A stretch of 64,000 nucleotides of DNA from positions 496,001 to 560,000 of the forward strand of contig NZ_JAFBCD010000001.1 of the NCBI RefSeq assembly GCF_016907545.1. The letters are read 5' to 3'. Positions 9,075-18,004 of this stretch are shown here, one piece after another. This DNA comes from Paenarthrobacter ilicis (GTDB taxonomy: Bacteria; Actinomycetota; Actinomycetes; Actinomycetales; Micrococcaceae). How positions within the stretch are numbered: position 1 is the first letter of the stretch; each line of letters opens with the position of its first letter. Both the position numbers and the translations under genes were made by a program. Below the pieces are notes generated by a model. That model did not search any database. It was not told the DNA's origin and saw only the letters and a list, made by a program, of their open reading frames with translations.

Positions 9075-10493
9075 ATGACAACAACGGCAAGCGACGGCGT
9101 CGGATTCCGCTCCAAACGGGGACCCATCCTCATAGCGTTGATGCTGTCCACGGGGTTGGTGGCGATCGATTCCACGATTGTTGCCACGGCAGTGCCGTCC
9201 ATTGTGGAAGACATCGGCGGTTTCTCGTCCTTCCCCTGGCTGTTCTCGGCCTACCTCCTGGCGCAGGCAGTCTCCGTTCCCATCTACGCCAAACTGTCCG
9301 ACATGGTGGGCCGCAAACCCCTTATTCTCTTTGGCATCGGCTTGTTCCTGTTGGGCTCCATCCTGTGTGGGCTGGCGTGGAGCATGCCCGCACTGATCGC
9401 GTTCCGCGTCCTCCAGGGTCTGGGAGCAGGGGCCGTGCAGCCCGTCTCAATCACCATTGCCGGCGATATCTACACCCTCGCCGAACGCGCCAAAGTCCAG
9501 GGCTACCTGGCCAGCGTGTGGGCCATCTCCTCGGTGGTGGGGCCAACGTTGGGCGGCGTTTTCTCCACCCTGGGAATCTGGCGCTGGATCTTCCTCATCA
9601 ACATCCCGCTGTGCCTCCTGGCCGGCTGGATGCTGGTGCGCGCGTTCCACGAGGACGTTGAACGCACCAAACACCGTGTGGATTACCCCGGCGCTGCACT
9701 GCTGACCGTGTCCCTGAGCCTGCTGATCCTGGGCGCGCTGGAGGGTGGCCAGGCCTGGGAATGGAACTCCGCCATCAGCATCGGCGTGTTCGCTGCCGGC
9801 GCGGTCCTTTTCGGACTGTTCCTCCTGGTGGAGCGGAAGGCCGCCGAACCCGTCCTTCCGCCGTGGGTGGTTTCCCGCCGGTTGCTTGCGACGACGGCAC
9901 TCATCTCTTTCGGCGTGGGTGCGGTGCTGCTCGGGCTGACTTCCTATGTCCCCACCTTCCTGGAAGGCTCCATCAAGACCTCCCCGATTCTGGCAGGACT
10001 CGCGCTCGCGGCCCTGACCCTCGGCTGGCCCATCAGCGCCTCCCAGGCCGGCCGGTTCTACCTCCGGATCGGCTTCCGCAAAACGGCCCTGATCGGCATC
10101 TCCATTACCGTAGTGGGCACATCCATCCTGGCCCTCACGGCCTCCTCGCCCAATGTGCTGCTGGTAGCCGTGTCCTGTTTCATCGTGGGCCTTGGGTTGG
10201 GACTGGTGGCAACACCCACCCTCATCGCTGCCCAGTCCAGCGTGGACTGGAATGAGCGCGGCGTAGTGACCGGAACCAACCTGTTTGCCCGCTCGGTTGG
10301 CAGTGCAATAGGCGTGGCCGTGTTCGGCGCCGTGGCCAACGGCATCTACGCCAACGCCGGCCTTGCCGCCGGAGCAGACGGCCACGGACCGGCGGCCACG
10401 GTGGCAGCGTCCTCCGCTGTGTTCCTCGCAGTCCTGGTATGCGCCGTGCTGACGGTGGTGGCCGTGATCCTGATGCCTTCCAAGGAGGACTAG
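9075..10493 (+). CDS. MFS multidrug exporter, DHA2 (EmrB/QacA) type
   Basis: A proton-driven major-facilitator exporter of the 14-helix DHA2 group, predicted in the cytoplasmic membrane. The loop 2-3 motif is KLSDMVGRKP, motif C is present as VVGPTLGGVF, and the first helix carries the family-typical LVAIDSTIVATAVPSI with its membrane Asp. About 472 residues from ATG 9075. ATG 9021 and ATG 9054 are also in frame; I prefer 9075 because GAGA lies just upstream and the extra residues are unlike the family. It may form an operon with the following SMP-30 gene (10-base gap). The substrate is not predictable. Confidence 0.85.
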   Translation: MTTTASDGVGFRSKRGPILIALMLSTGLVAIDSTIVATAVPSIVEDIGGFSSFPWLFSAYLLAQAVSVPIYAKLSDMVGRKPLILFGIGLFLLGSILCGLAWSMPALIAFRVLQGLGAGAVQPVSITIAGDIYTLAERAKVQGYLASVWAISSVVGPTLGGVFSTLGIWRWIFLINIPLCLLAGWMLVRAFHEDVERTKHRVDYPGAALLTVSLSLLILGALEGGQAWEWNSAISIGVFAAGAVLFGLFLLVERKAAEPVLPPWVVSRRLLATTALISFGVGAVLLGLTSYVPTFLEGSIKTSPILAGLALAALTLGWPISASQAGRFYLRIGFRKTALIGISITVVGTSILALTASSPNVLLVAVSCFIVGLGLGLVATPTLIAAQSSVDWNERGVVTGTNLFARSVGSAIGVAVFGAVANGIYANAGLAAGADGHGPAATVAASSAVFLAVLVCAVLTVVAVILMPSKED

Positions 10494-10503
10494 TCTCGAC
10501 TCC

Positions 10504-11394
10504 ATGGACAAAGCAACCCCCGCCACCCCGCTCATTGAAGGCAGCCTGGAAAAGCTGTTCGAAGGAACCGTCTGGGCCGAGGGGCCTGTCTGGATTCCGG
10601 AATCGCAGACCGTGCGCTGGAGCGACATCCCCAACAACCGCATCCTGGAGTTCAACCCCGCCACCGGCGCCACGCGCGAGTACGCCACCGGCGTCGAGTA
10701 CACCAACGGCCGCACCCTTGACCGGGACGGCAGCGTGGTCCAGTGCAGCCACGGACGCAGGCGCATGGAACGCGATCACGACGGCGGGGTCTCGGCAATC
10801 GTTGACTCGTTCGGAGAGCATCGGCTCAACTCGCCCAACGATGTTGTGGTGGCGGCAGACGGTACCGTCTGGTTCACGGATCCGCCCTACGGCATTTTGC
10901 CCCGCACCGTTGAGGGCCATGAGGGTAACCAGGAATACGGTGGATGCTACGTTTTCCGCTTCGATCCTGCGGCGGACGGGCTGCGTCCGGTCATCACGGA
11001 TCTGGTCCATCCCAACGGCCTGGCGTTCTCGCCCGACGAATCCCTGCTGTACGTCTCGGACACCGCGGGGCCGTCCCGTGGCGTCCCGTTCCGCATCGCC
11101 GTGTTCCCGGTGGCCGACGGAAAGTGCGGAGCGGGGGAGACGTTCGTCGAATTGGATGAGGACAGCGTCTCCGACGGCTTCAGAGTGGACACCGAAGGAA
11201 GGGTGTGGACGTCCGCTGGCTCTTCCGTGCGCGTTTACGCTCCCGACGGCGGGCTGCTGGCCGCCGTCGACGTCCCCGAAAGAGTTTCCAACCTCTGTTT
11301 CGGTGGGCCGGACGGCCAGGACCTCTATCTCACGGCCACCACGTCCCTGTACCGGCTGCGGACTGCCGCGCAGGATGCTGCGTGGCGGGGCTGA
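10504..11394 (+). CDS. SMP-30/gluconolactonase-like beta-propeller protein
   Basis: A 296-residue six-bladed propeller of the SMP-30/gluconolactonase/LRE family, which hydrolyses sugar or other lactones with one divalent metal. Metal-site residues are visible: WAEGPVW (Glu), LNSPNDVVV (Asn/Asp), HPNGLAFSPD and a later Asp in SVSDGFRVD. No signal peptide, so cytoplasmic. It starts 10 bases after the exporter stop; AAGGAGG at 10482-10488 is rather far from the ATG. It may supply the lactonase step to a sugar-oxidation route, but no dehydrogenase is directly adjacent. Confidence 0.8.
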   Translation: MDKATPATPLIEGSLEKLFEGTVWAEGPVWIPESQTVRWSDIPNNRILEFNPATGATREYATGVEYTNGRTLDRDGSVVQCSHGRRRMERDHDGGVSAIVDSFGEHRLNSPNDVVVAADGTVWFTDPPYGILPRTVEGHEGNQEYGGCYVFRFDPAADGLRPVITDLVHPNGLAFSPDESLLYVSDTAGPSRGVPFRIAVFPVADGKCGAGETFVELDEDSVSDGFRVDTEGRVWTSAGSSVRVYAPDGGLLAAVDVPERVSNLCFGGPDGQDLYLTATTSLYRLRTAAQDAAWRG

Positions 11395-11513
11395 GAGGTC
11401 AGCTCCCGCCTGGCCGCGATGGAATCGGCCACTTCATAAGGTTGCTGTAGTTCTGGGGGCGGCGGTTCGATACGCTGGACCAAAGCATCACCACTGCAAA
11501 CAGGGGAGTGAGC

Positions 11514-11747
11514 GTGTCAGGACCAAATCCAGATCCCTACGAGGACAAGATCACAGGCCTGGAACCCGGTGGTGGAGTTCCGCCCGGTGAGACGCCACCG
11601 GGCGAAGCCTCCACGGCAGGGCCGCAGGGCCACGATGAAGGCGGTCCGCGGAAAGGCACCCAGATTCTGTGGATGTCGATCATCGGCCTGGTAGTGCTGA
11701 TGTCAATGCTCTACTTCATCGGCTACATCGTGGGGTTCTTCGACTAG
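11514..11747 (+). CDS. Small single-pass membrane protein (DUF6480-like)
   Basis: A 77-residue protein: an N-terminal Pro/Gly-rich half with NPDPYED then LEPGGGVPPGETPPGE, and a C-terminal membrane helix (ILWMSIIGLVVLMSMLYFI). The first half matches what I recall of the actinobacterial DUF6480 family, function unknown. The second of two GTG codons (11514) sits five bases after GGGGAG and is the better start; GTG 11508 overlaps that site. Its TAG stop overlaps the TAG stop of the leftward GH43 gene within the four bases CTAG. Confidence 0.65.
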   Translation: MSGPNPDPYEDKITGLEPGGGVPPGETPPGEASTAGPQGHDEGGPRKGTQILWMSIIGLVVLMSMLYFIGYIVGFFD

Positions 11748-13306
11748 ACCTTCTTCGACGACTGGATGTTGTCCAAGGACCTGTAGGTGTAGTTGCGGAA
11801 CTTTACCTGTCCGCTTCCAGTGGCAAACAGCGCTGGGCGGAGGCTCAAGAGCTCGTCCAAGGTGTTGGTGTTGTAGCCTGCCACATTGAAGCGCAGCCCG
11901 TGCCGGGTCCACTCCACTCCATCGGTGCTGTAATGCATGGTGACGATGTTGTTGTCGTTTTCAATCTTGAGGTGGATGGTCTGCGCGGCCGGAGCAGGCT
12001 CCCGCCAATAAGGGATGGCCCGGCCTGCCCGGTAGCTTGCCATTGCTGCCCCGTCGTGGCCCATGCCGCAGTACAAGCGGTCGCTGTAATAGAGGAGGAG
12101 TCCCCCTTGGGCTCCGTCAAATAGTTCCATCGAGACGCTGATCTCATAGCGGCGGTCTCCGGCGGTGCTGGTCAGCGGGGAGCTGTCCGACGGGTTGGTC
12201 CCGGAGGCCTGGAGTACCAGCCCGTCATCCAGGGAAATGCGCTGCTGCTCGCCAACGGCGGGGGCATGGAAAGACCACGGAATCCCGAGCCGCACGTTGG
12301 AAAAATCGTCCGACAAAGCGATCCCGTGCTCCTGGTCGCCCTGCAGCGAACCCGCCGGGATGGGCGTCGGCAGTGGCTCGGAGAGGTCGCCACCCACGGC
12401 CCGGGGCCACCCGTCGTCGTCCCATTCGATGGGTTCCAAAAGAACCTGGCGCCCCAAGGTCACAAAGCCATTCTCGTAGCCGTGGTAGATGCTCCACCAT
12501 TGGCCGTCCGGACCTTCGAACAGGGTTGCATGGCCCTTGCTCCACCACGGTTCTTCCTCAGTCCACGTCCGGATGAGGGGATTGCGGGGGTGTTCCTCCC
12601 ACGGGCCGTGCACCGACCGTGATCGCGCCACCGTCACCATATGTCCCGTGGGCGGACCCGAGGTCCCGCCCACCGCTGTGCTCAGGTAGAACCAGCCGCC
12701 GCGCTGCATCAGCTTGGGACCTTCGAGGGCGTAGGCCTCGGTGATCCATTTCTCCGGGTAACGCCAACCGTCGTACACATGCTCAATGTCGCCGGCTGTC
12801 GCCAGTCCATTGGCGCTGAGGCGGACACGGCTGACGCCACTCAGGAACAGATACCGGTGGCCGTCTTCCCCCACCACATGGCCGGGATCGATGTGTCCGG
12901 CAACGCCGATATCCACCGGCTCACTCCAGGGCCCGGCCATGGACTGTGCGTGGATGACGTAGATCAGCGGTGGAGCGGCGGGATCCGGTGACGCCGCCGT
13001 GGGAATGACGGGGATGTAGATGTAATAGGTGTCTTCCACCTTGCACATATCCACGGCAAAAACATTTCCCAGGGGATCCTTCAGTGCCGGTCCCAAAGGC
13101 TGCCAGTTCAGGAGGTCTCGCGAGTGCCAGATGATCAGGCCGGGCGAGGATTCGAAGGAGGAAAAGGTCAGGTAGTAGTCGTCTCCGTCGCGGAGAATCG
13201 CAGGATCCGGGTGGTCCCCTGAAAACACCGGGTTGAGGTACGTTCCATCGCCCCGATCGGCGCGACGCTGTCCCTCTGACAGGGCAGTGGGTGTGGCATC
13301 CTTCAT
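11744..13306 (-). CDS. Glycoside hydrolase family 43 (beta-xylosidase/arabinofuranosidase type)
   Basis: A 520-residue inverting glycosidase acting on xylosides or arabinosides. The five-bladed propeller begins with NPVFSGDHPDPAIL (catalytic base Asp), carries the pKa-modulating Asp in HIDPGHVVG and the acid Glu in ALEGPKL. The last 200 residues form a beta-sandwich typical of GH43 C-terminal domains. No signal peptide, so it acts on imported oligosaccharides. ATG 13306 is chosen because AGGAA lies seven bases upstream; in-frame ATGs at 13324 and 13330 are alternatives. It is the last gene of the leftward GH106-Gfo/Idh-GH43 operon. Confidence 0.88.
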   Translation of the reverse strand: MKDATPTALSEGQRRADRGDGTYLNPVFSGDHPDPAILRDGDDYYLTFSSFESSPGLIIWHSRDLLNWQPLGPALKDPLGNVFAVDMCKVEDTYYIYIPVIPTAASPDPAAPPLIYVIHAQSMAGPWSEPVDIGVAGHIDPGHVVGEDGHRYLFLSGVSRVRLSANGLATAGDIEHVYDGWRYPEKWITEAYALEGPKLMQRGGWFYLSTAVGGTSGPPTGHMVTVARSRSVHGPWEEHPRNPLIRTWTEEEPWWSKGHATLFEGPDGQWWSIYHGYENGFVTLGRQVLLEPIEWDDDGWPRAVGGDLSEPLPTPIPAGSLQGDQEHGIALSDDFSNVRLGIPWSFHAPAVGEQQRISLDDGLVLQASGTNPSDSSPLTSTAGDRRYEISVSMELFDGAQGGLLLYYSDRLYCGMGHDGAAMASYRAGRAIPYWREPAPAAQTIHLKIENDNNIVTMHYSTDGVEWTRHGLRFNVAGYNTNTLDELLSLRPALFATGSGQVKFRNYTYRSLDNIQSSKKV

Positions 13307-13338
13307 CAACATTTCCTGCTTCATCTCCATGGTTGGGA

Positions 13339-14514
13339 TCACGCTGCGTGCGATTGGCTGTTGCCCGTACCGCCTACGACCGCGATGGCACTTTTGTTGT
13401 TGGCTGACTCCTGGACCGCGTCCAGGACGCGCTGGACGTTCAGTCCGTCTTCGAACGACGGCGATGGCTGGCTTCCGTCCCGGACCGCCAGAAGGAAGTC
13501 CCGGACCTGGTGGGTGAAGGTGTGTTCCCAGCCGATGATGTGTCCTTGCGGCCACCAGGCATCCAGGTAGGGGTGCTCGGGTTCGTTGACCAGGATCCGG
13601 CGGAAGCCTTGCTCGCGGACCGGGACGGTGGCGTCCAGGAACATGAGCTCGTTCAGGTTCTCCAGATCGAACGTCAGTGATCCGGCCGAGCCGTAAATTT
13701 CCAGTTTCAGGGAGTTCTTCTGGCCCGTGGCCACCCGGGAGGCCTCTACGGAAGCGCTGAGATTCCCGGTCAGGCCCAGCGTGGCCCACACAGCATCATC
13801 CACCGTCACTTCCTCAGGGCCGCCGGGCCCGGGGCGCTCGGCCACAAAGGTCCGCAGGGTGCCGGTAACTTCCATGACCGCCTGTCCGGTGAGGAATTGG
13901 ATCTGGTCGACGGCGTGGGAGGCGATGTCTCCCAAGGCGCCGGAACCTGCGGTTTCCTTGCGCAGCCGCCAACTCATGGGGGTTTCGGGATCGCTAAGCC
14001 AGTCCTGGAGGTAGGCGGCGCGGACGTGCCGGACGGTGCCGAGGCGGCCTTCGGCGATGAGTTCTTTGGCAAGTGCCAAGGCGGGGACGCGGCGGTAGTT
14101 GAAGCCGATCATGGACTGGACGCCACGCTTGCGGGCTTTCGCGGCGGCTGCGGTCATGAGTTCGGCTTCGGCCAGGGTGTTGGCCAACGGCTTTTCAACC
14201 AGTACGTGCTTGCCGGCTTCCAGCGCGGCGATGGCGATTTCGGCGTGCATCCAGCCGGGTGCGCAGATATCGATGATGTGGATGTCATCGCGTTCGATCA
14301 CCTCCCGCCAGTCCGTGGCGGACTCAGCCCAACCGTACTTACCGGCTGCATAGGCAACCTGGATGGCGTCCCGGCCTACGAGGACTTTTTGTTCGAAGGC
14401 CGGGACGTCGAAGAAACTGGCCACGTTCCGCCACGCATTCGAGTGGGCCTTGCCCATGAAGGCGTAGCCGATAGCGGCCACACCCAAGGGCCGGGCCTCT
14501 GGTGTGTGATTCAT
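13339..14514 (-). CDS. Gfo/Idh/MocA-family NAD(P)-dependent oxidoreductase
   Basis: A 391-residue sugar or polyol dehydrogenase. The N-terminal Rossmann fold starts with VAAIGYAFMGKAHSNAW, the family EKP motif is present (VLVEKPLANT), and the C-terminal substrate domain carries GALGDIASHAVDQIQF with its conserved Asp and His. The start overlaps the stop of the GH106 gene by four bases (ATGA), so translation is coupled. In this context it most likely oxidises or reduces a sugar released by GH106 or GH43, or a 3-keto intermediate; which one is inference. Confidence 0.85.
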   Translation of the reverse strand: MNHTPEARPLGVAAIGYAFMGKAHSNAWRNVASFFDVPAFEQKVLVGRDAIQVAYAAGKYGWAESATDWREVIERDDIHIIDICAPGWMHAEIAIAALEAGKHVLVEKPLANTLAEAELMTAAAAKARKRGVQSMIGFNYRRVPALALAKELIAEGRLGTVRHVRAAYLQDWLSDPETPMSWRLRKETAGSGALGDIASHAVDQIQFLTGQAVMEVTGTLRTFVAERPGPGGPEEVTVDDAVWATLGLTGNLSASVEASRVATGQKNSLKLEIYGSAGSLTFDLENLNELMFLDATVPVREQGFRRILVNEPEHPYLDAWWPQGHIIGWEHTFTHQVRDFLLAVRDGSQPSPSFEDGLNVQRVLDAVQESANNKSAIAVVGGTGNSQSHAA

Positions 14515-17500
14515 GGCTGTCCTAACGGGTGGTTGGTGGTGTGGATTCGCACGGGACCCACAAGTCCGGACTTCTGCAATGGCGCATCCGGGTGGAAAAT
14601 TTCGGATCCAGGTCTTGTGGTGTTGCCCTGCACGGCGTCACCGGCCAACCTGTTGGACCAAGTGTTGGTGACCTCGACGCGGAGCCGATTGAGCCCGCTG
14701 CGGATGGCTTCCGAGGCCGTCACCTGGAACGGGGACGTCCAGGCTGTGCCCAGGGGCACGTCATTGAGCCAGACCTGGGCGATGTCGCGTACTTCTCCCA
14801 GATCGATCACGTACGTTGCCTTAGTGCTGGCTGACGGCACCTCAAAATTGTGGCAATAAACGGCTGTCCCGGAGAAATGCCTGATGTCGCTATCGCCGTG
14901 GGCAAACGCGCCGTCGCCGGCCCACGGAGCCACACGATCAAGGGTCAGCGAACCCGGGTCACGCTCAAGGTCACGGAAGGTCAGTTCCCATGGTCCTTGA
15001 AGTTGCACTGTCCTCCGAAGTCCCGCTGACGCATGGAGGGCCAGGGTGTCCCCGGACACAACCCCGCTGGAGGTGGTGGCATCGTCCGGCCGCAGCAGCA
15101 CAAAGGCGGAACCGAAGGGGGGCAAGGTGATGTCCACTGTGGTGTGGCCTTCCGAGTGGCGTGACGGAAGGGGTGTCCGCGAAACCTGGCAGGCATCCCA
15201 GAGCTCTGCGGAGCCTGAGCTTGCACGGAAGGTCGCGGTGATTTTCTCGGGACGTTCCCGTTGATTGCTGATGAAATACAGTTCCCCATAAGGAGTGGTC
15301 CTGTGGATGGCCGGCAGGCAGTGTCCCTCGCCGGCGTCGAAGCTCCAGTCGGGTGTCATTCCGAGTTCCTGCAGGGCCGCAGGCAGCAGCTTGCTGTGAT
15401 GGATGTCCCCACCATCCAGCAACCGGCTGTGACCGCCGTACCAGATCTTGTCCGCCGCTGTCCGCCACGCCAAGGCGTCGTCCCCATGGCTTGGCGATCC
15501 TTCCGGACGTTTCCCAATCACTGTTGCGCCGCCGTCGAGCAGTTCCTGGAGACGCCGCAGCATGGCCAGGGTCATCCGCTGGCTGGTGCCACCCAGATAG
15601 AGGGCTTTGTAGCGGGTCCCACCGCTGCTGAGGAGCGCACCCGCAGGTGTCACTGTGATGTGGTTGGTGAGGCCATCGAGGTTGATGAAGTCAAAGCCAT
15701 ATCCCTGGGGGACCTCTGCGGGGGAATCACCGAAGACCCCGGTGACCGGCGACTCCTCGCCGTAGAAATAGGCGATGTCAGCAGCGTAGGTACCTTGCTG
15801 CAGAAGCTGGCTGCAGCGTGCCAGGTAGTCAATCCACGGTCCTGCCGCATGCGCCCAGGTTTCATTGCGTGAGAAGGACTGGCCCAGGTACGGCGCCAAG
15901 GTGATTCCGGGTTTCTCCACACCTGAGGGCTGATGCGGGGACGTGTGGATGTTGATCAGGTTCACGCCCAGGGCAAACTCCATGTCCACGATCGGCTTGA
16001 GGATGGCGGGTGTGTAGCGGAAGGGCTGTCCAAAGGCAGTCATCGACTCCGCGCCTGTCCGTGGCTTGCCGTAGACGTGCGAAACGGAGGCCGCACCCCT
16101 GAGATCCGCCACGAAGGTTGGGCGCGGTCCACTCTCCGGCGGGTAGCACCACATGGCTCCCATGGGAACGTCGGCATGCGAGCGCATCTCCAGGTCGTCC
16201 CCCAACTGGGGCCGGTGATCCTCCAGGGCCTCCGCGTAGTAATCCATTCCATGGCCGGCGGCGATTGATGCGATGGTTCCGTAATGGTTTTCCGCGAGGA
16301 GTTCGGAGATGGTCCTCCGGAAGTCCCACAGGAAGGCGTCACTTTCCCGGGTTCCTTCCATCAGGATTCCGGTCAGTGCCGGGAGCCATGGCAGGAGGCT
16401 GTACCCCCGACGGGTCTGAAACTCGCTGAGCATGTTGTGGGTCCAGTTCTGCGGCCCGGACTCGATGCTGTCGCTGAGGAGGGCATCGATCCCGGCCAGG
16501 GCGTCCGGTTCTTTGCCCAGGGCGTCCCGGAAAAAGCCAAGGTACGTGTGCAGATAATCCGTTACGTGGCCGGCGTCCAGTTTGTCCACTTCCAAGCCGG
16601 TTGCTTCCGCCGCTGCCGGGGCGTTCACATGTCCGGTGAGTGAATAGCCCAGCCTGAGCACGGTCCAACGTCCTGCCGGCGGAGCCCAGCTGAGTATCCC
16701 GTCGGCGTCAACGTAGCCGGTGACGTCCACTACCTCATCCACGGGCACGGCCTCCCGGACGTCGGCTGCTTCAGCTTCCAGCGCGTAGTAGTCAGCAACG
16801 GGGGCGAAGCCGGCTTTCTCCTCAGCGCGGGAAACCCGCGAGCCGCCGAACAATTGGAAGCACGACACTTTGACGCCGGAGCCGGCACTGGGAAACGTCA
16901 AGGGCTTGATGCCTGCGGCAACGGGGGCGCTGCCTGAAGGGGGCGTGGTGATCACCAGCCGGAAGTAGCGGGCCTCCTGTGCGGGGAATGACAAGGAGCG
17001 GACTGGAGCCTTGGTTCCTTGGAAATCCGCCACCGGCCAGAACGCCTGGTTGTCATTGCTGGCTTCGAGCACAGCCTCCGGGAGGGGACCTCCGCCGAAT
17101 CCGACGAACGCAGGGAGTCCCACACGGGCAGATGTGACGGTCACCGGCTCTGAGTAGTCAGCAGTGATGGTGATCCGTGGGCTGGCATCGATCACCACCG
17201 GTGGCCAGAAGGTGCCGTCAGCCAGGTCTTCGAGGCCCGGACCGCCTGTCACCGTTGAGCTGCACGTGATGGAGGCGGGAATCAGGGAGCGGTGGCCCTC
17301 CTTGGCGGGGAAGGCCAGGACAGCGATGTCCTTGTAGAAGTCCGGTATTTCCGCCGTGACGTGGCGCGTTGCGGCGCAGGGGACGTCCTGGAATGGGCCT
17401 GAGGCTGTGGGTGGCGTGGGCAGTTGGCAGGGGAGGTGCGCTGATTCGATGACGGTGGTTGACCACACCACTTTCTTCATCCCGGCTTCCGGTGCAACCC

Positions 17501-17882
17501 ATGGCCCACCCGTGGCACTCCAGCCCGCTGAGGTTGCCACTGACAGTTCCATGCCCAGTCGCTTGGTCTGCGATGCCGCCCTGCGCACAGCTGACTGCCA
17601 TTCTTTGGAGAGGAACTTCACTGGCTGTTCCACCAATGCCGGTGCCCCAAAAGAACCGAAGAACATCTGGACGCCGCCTGCGCCTATCCCTTTCAGCCAC
17701 GCAAGGTCGGCGTCTATGCCGTCTTCATTCACATTGCCGTCCATCCAATGCCACCAAGCCCGCGGGCGGGCAGCATCCGGGGGCGTGACGAATTGTTCGA
17801 ACAACGGAGCGGGATCGGTGTTCAGCGGCGCCGGTCCGGTGGTTCCGCTCCGGGAGCGCCGGGTAACTGGTGGCGTGGACAT
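14511..17882 (-). CDS. GH106-like alpha-L-rhamnosidase
   Basis: A 1123-residue enzyme. The N-terminal region (FVTPPDAARPRAWWHWMDGNV, then ADLAWLKGIGAGGVQMFF) is characteristic of GH106 rhamnosidases, whose length is usually near 1000-1150 residues. The middle has a TIM barrel (MDYYAEALEDHRPQLG, MWCYPPESGPRP) and the C-terminus a jelly-roll carbohydrate-binding sandwich (VIDLGEVRDIAQVWLNDVPLG). No signal peptide is seen, so it probably acts inside the cell on imported glycosides. It is the first gene of the leftward operon and diverges from the ROK regulator, sharing the operator region. Rhamnosyl substrates are implied, but family members can act on other sugars. Confidence 0.8.
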   Translation of the reverse strand: MSTPPVTRRSRSGTTGPAPLNTDPAPLFEQFVTPPDAARPRAWWHWMDGNVNEDGIDADLAWLKGIGAGGVQMFFGSFGAPALVEQPVKFLSKEWQSAVRRAASQTKRLGMELSVATSAGWSATGGPWVAPEAGMKKVVWSTTVIESAHLPCQLPTPPTASGPFQDVPCAATRHVTAEIPDFYKDIAVLAFPAKEGHRSLIPASITCSSTVTGGPGLEDLADGTFWPPVVIDASPRITITADYSEPVTVTSARVGLPAFVGFGGGPLPEAVLEASNDNQAFWPVADFQGTKAPVRSLSFPAQEARYFRLVITTPPSGSAPVAAGIKPLTFPSAGSGVKVSCFQLFGGSRVSRAEEKAGFAPVADYYALEAEAADVREAVPVDEVVDVTGYVDADGILSWAPPAGRWTVLRLGYSLTGHVNAPAAAEATGLEVDKLDAGHVTDYLHTYLGFFRDALGKEPDALAGIDALLSDSIESGPQNWTHNMLSEFQTRRGYSLLPWLPALTGILMEGTRESDAFLWDFRRTISELLAENHYGTIASIAAGHGMDYYAEALEDHRPQLGDDLEMRSHADVPMGAMWCYPPESGPRPTFVADLRGAASVSHVYGKPRTGAESMTAFGQPFRYTPAILKPIVDMEFALGVNLINIHTSPHQPSGVEKPGITLAPYLGQSFSRNETWAHAAGPWIDYLARCSQLLQQGTYAADIAYFYGEESPVTGVFGDSPAEVPQGYGFDFINLDGLTNHITVTPAGALLSSGGTRYKALYLGGTSQRMTLAMLRRLQELLDGGATVIGKRPEGSPSHGDDALAWRTAADKIWYGGHSRLLDGGDIHHSKLLPAALQELGMTPDWSFDAGEGHCLPAIHRTTPYGELYFISNQRERPEKITATFRASSGSAELWDACQVSRTPLPSRHSEGHTTVDITLPPFGSAFVLLRPDDATTSSGVVSGDTLALHASAGLRRTVQLQGPWELTFRDLERDPGSLTLDRVAPWAGDGAFAHGDSDIRHFSGTAVYCHNFEVPSASTKATYVIDLGEVRDIAQVWLNDVPLGTAWTSPFQVTASEAIRSGLNRLRVEVTNTWSNRLAGDAVQGNTTRPGSEIFHPDAPLQKSGLVGPVRIHTTNHPLGQP

Positions 17883-17945
17883 AGTGTTGTTCTCCAGGCT
17901 CTGAGGCAGAAGCCGTACGCTTTCCTGCCTGGGAAGTGAGATGTA

Positions 17946-17970
17946 ACATATGTTCTACAGGAACAAAAGT
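17946..17970. promoter_or_regulatory. ROK operator copy 1 (divergent GH106/ROK promoter)
   Basis: This 25-bp site reads ACATATGTTC, five bases, GAAC, one base, AAAGT. Inside it TGTTC-TACAG-GAACA is a perfect inverted repeat (17951-17965). It lies between the divergent GH106 and ROK starts. The same 25-bp pattern occurs again at 19303-19327, which is strong evidence for a shared operator, most likely bound by the ROK protein encoded between the two copies. Confidence 0.75.
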
Positions 17971-18004
17971 GGAGAAACAAGCCGTCGCAGCTCTGGAGGC
18001 CGCC

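Noticed and set aside
9447..10766. Leftward open frame of 439 codons opposite the exporter
   Set aside because: Shadow of the MFS gene; His/Gly/Gln-rich composition with no membrane segments or domains.
13307..13789. N-terminal extension of the GH43 protein up to 13789
   Set aside because: The extra 160 residues are low-complexity and antisense-like, overlap the Gfo/Idh coding end, and a good ribosome binding site precedes ATG 13306.
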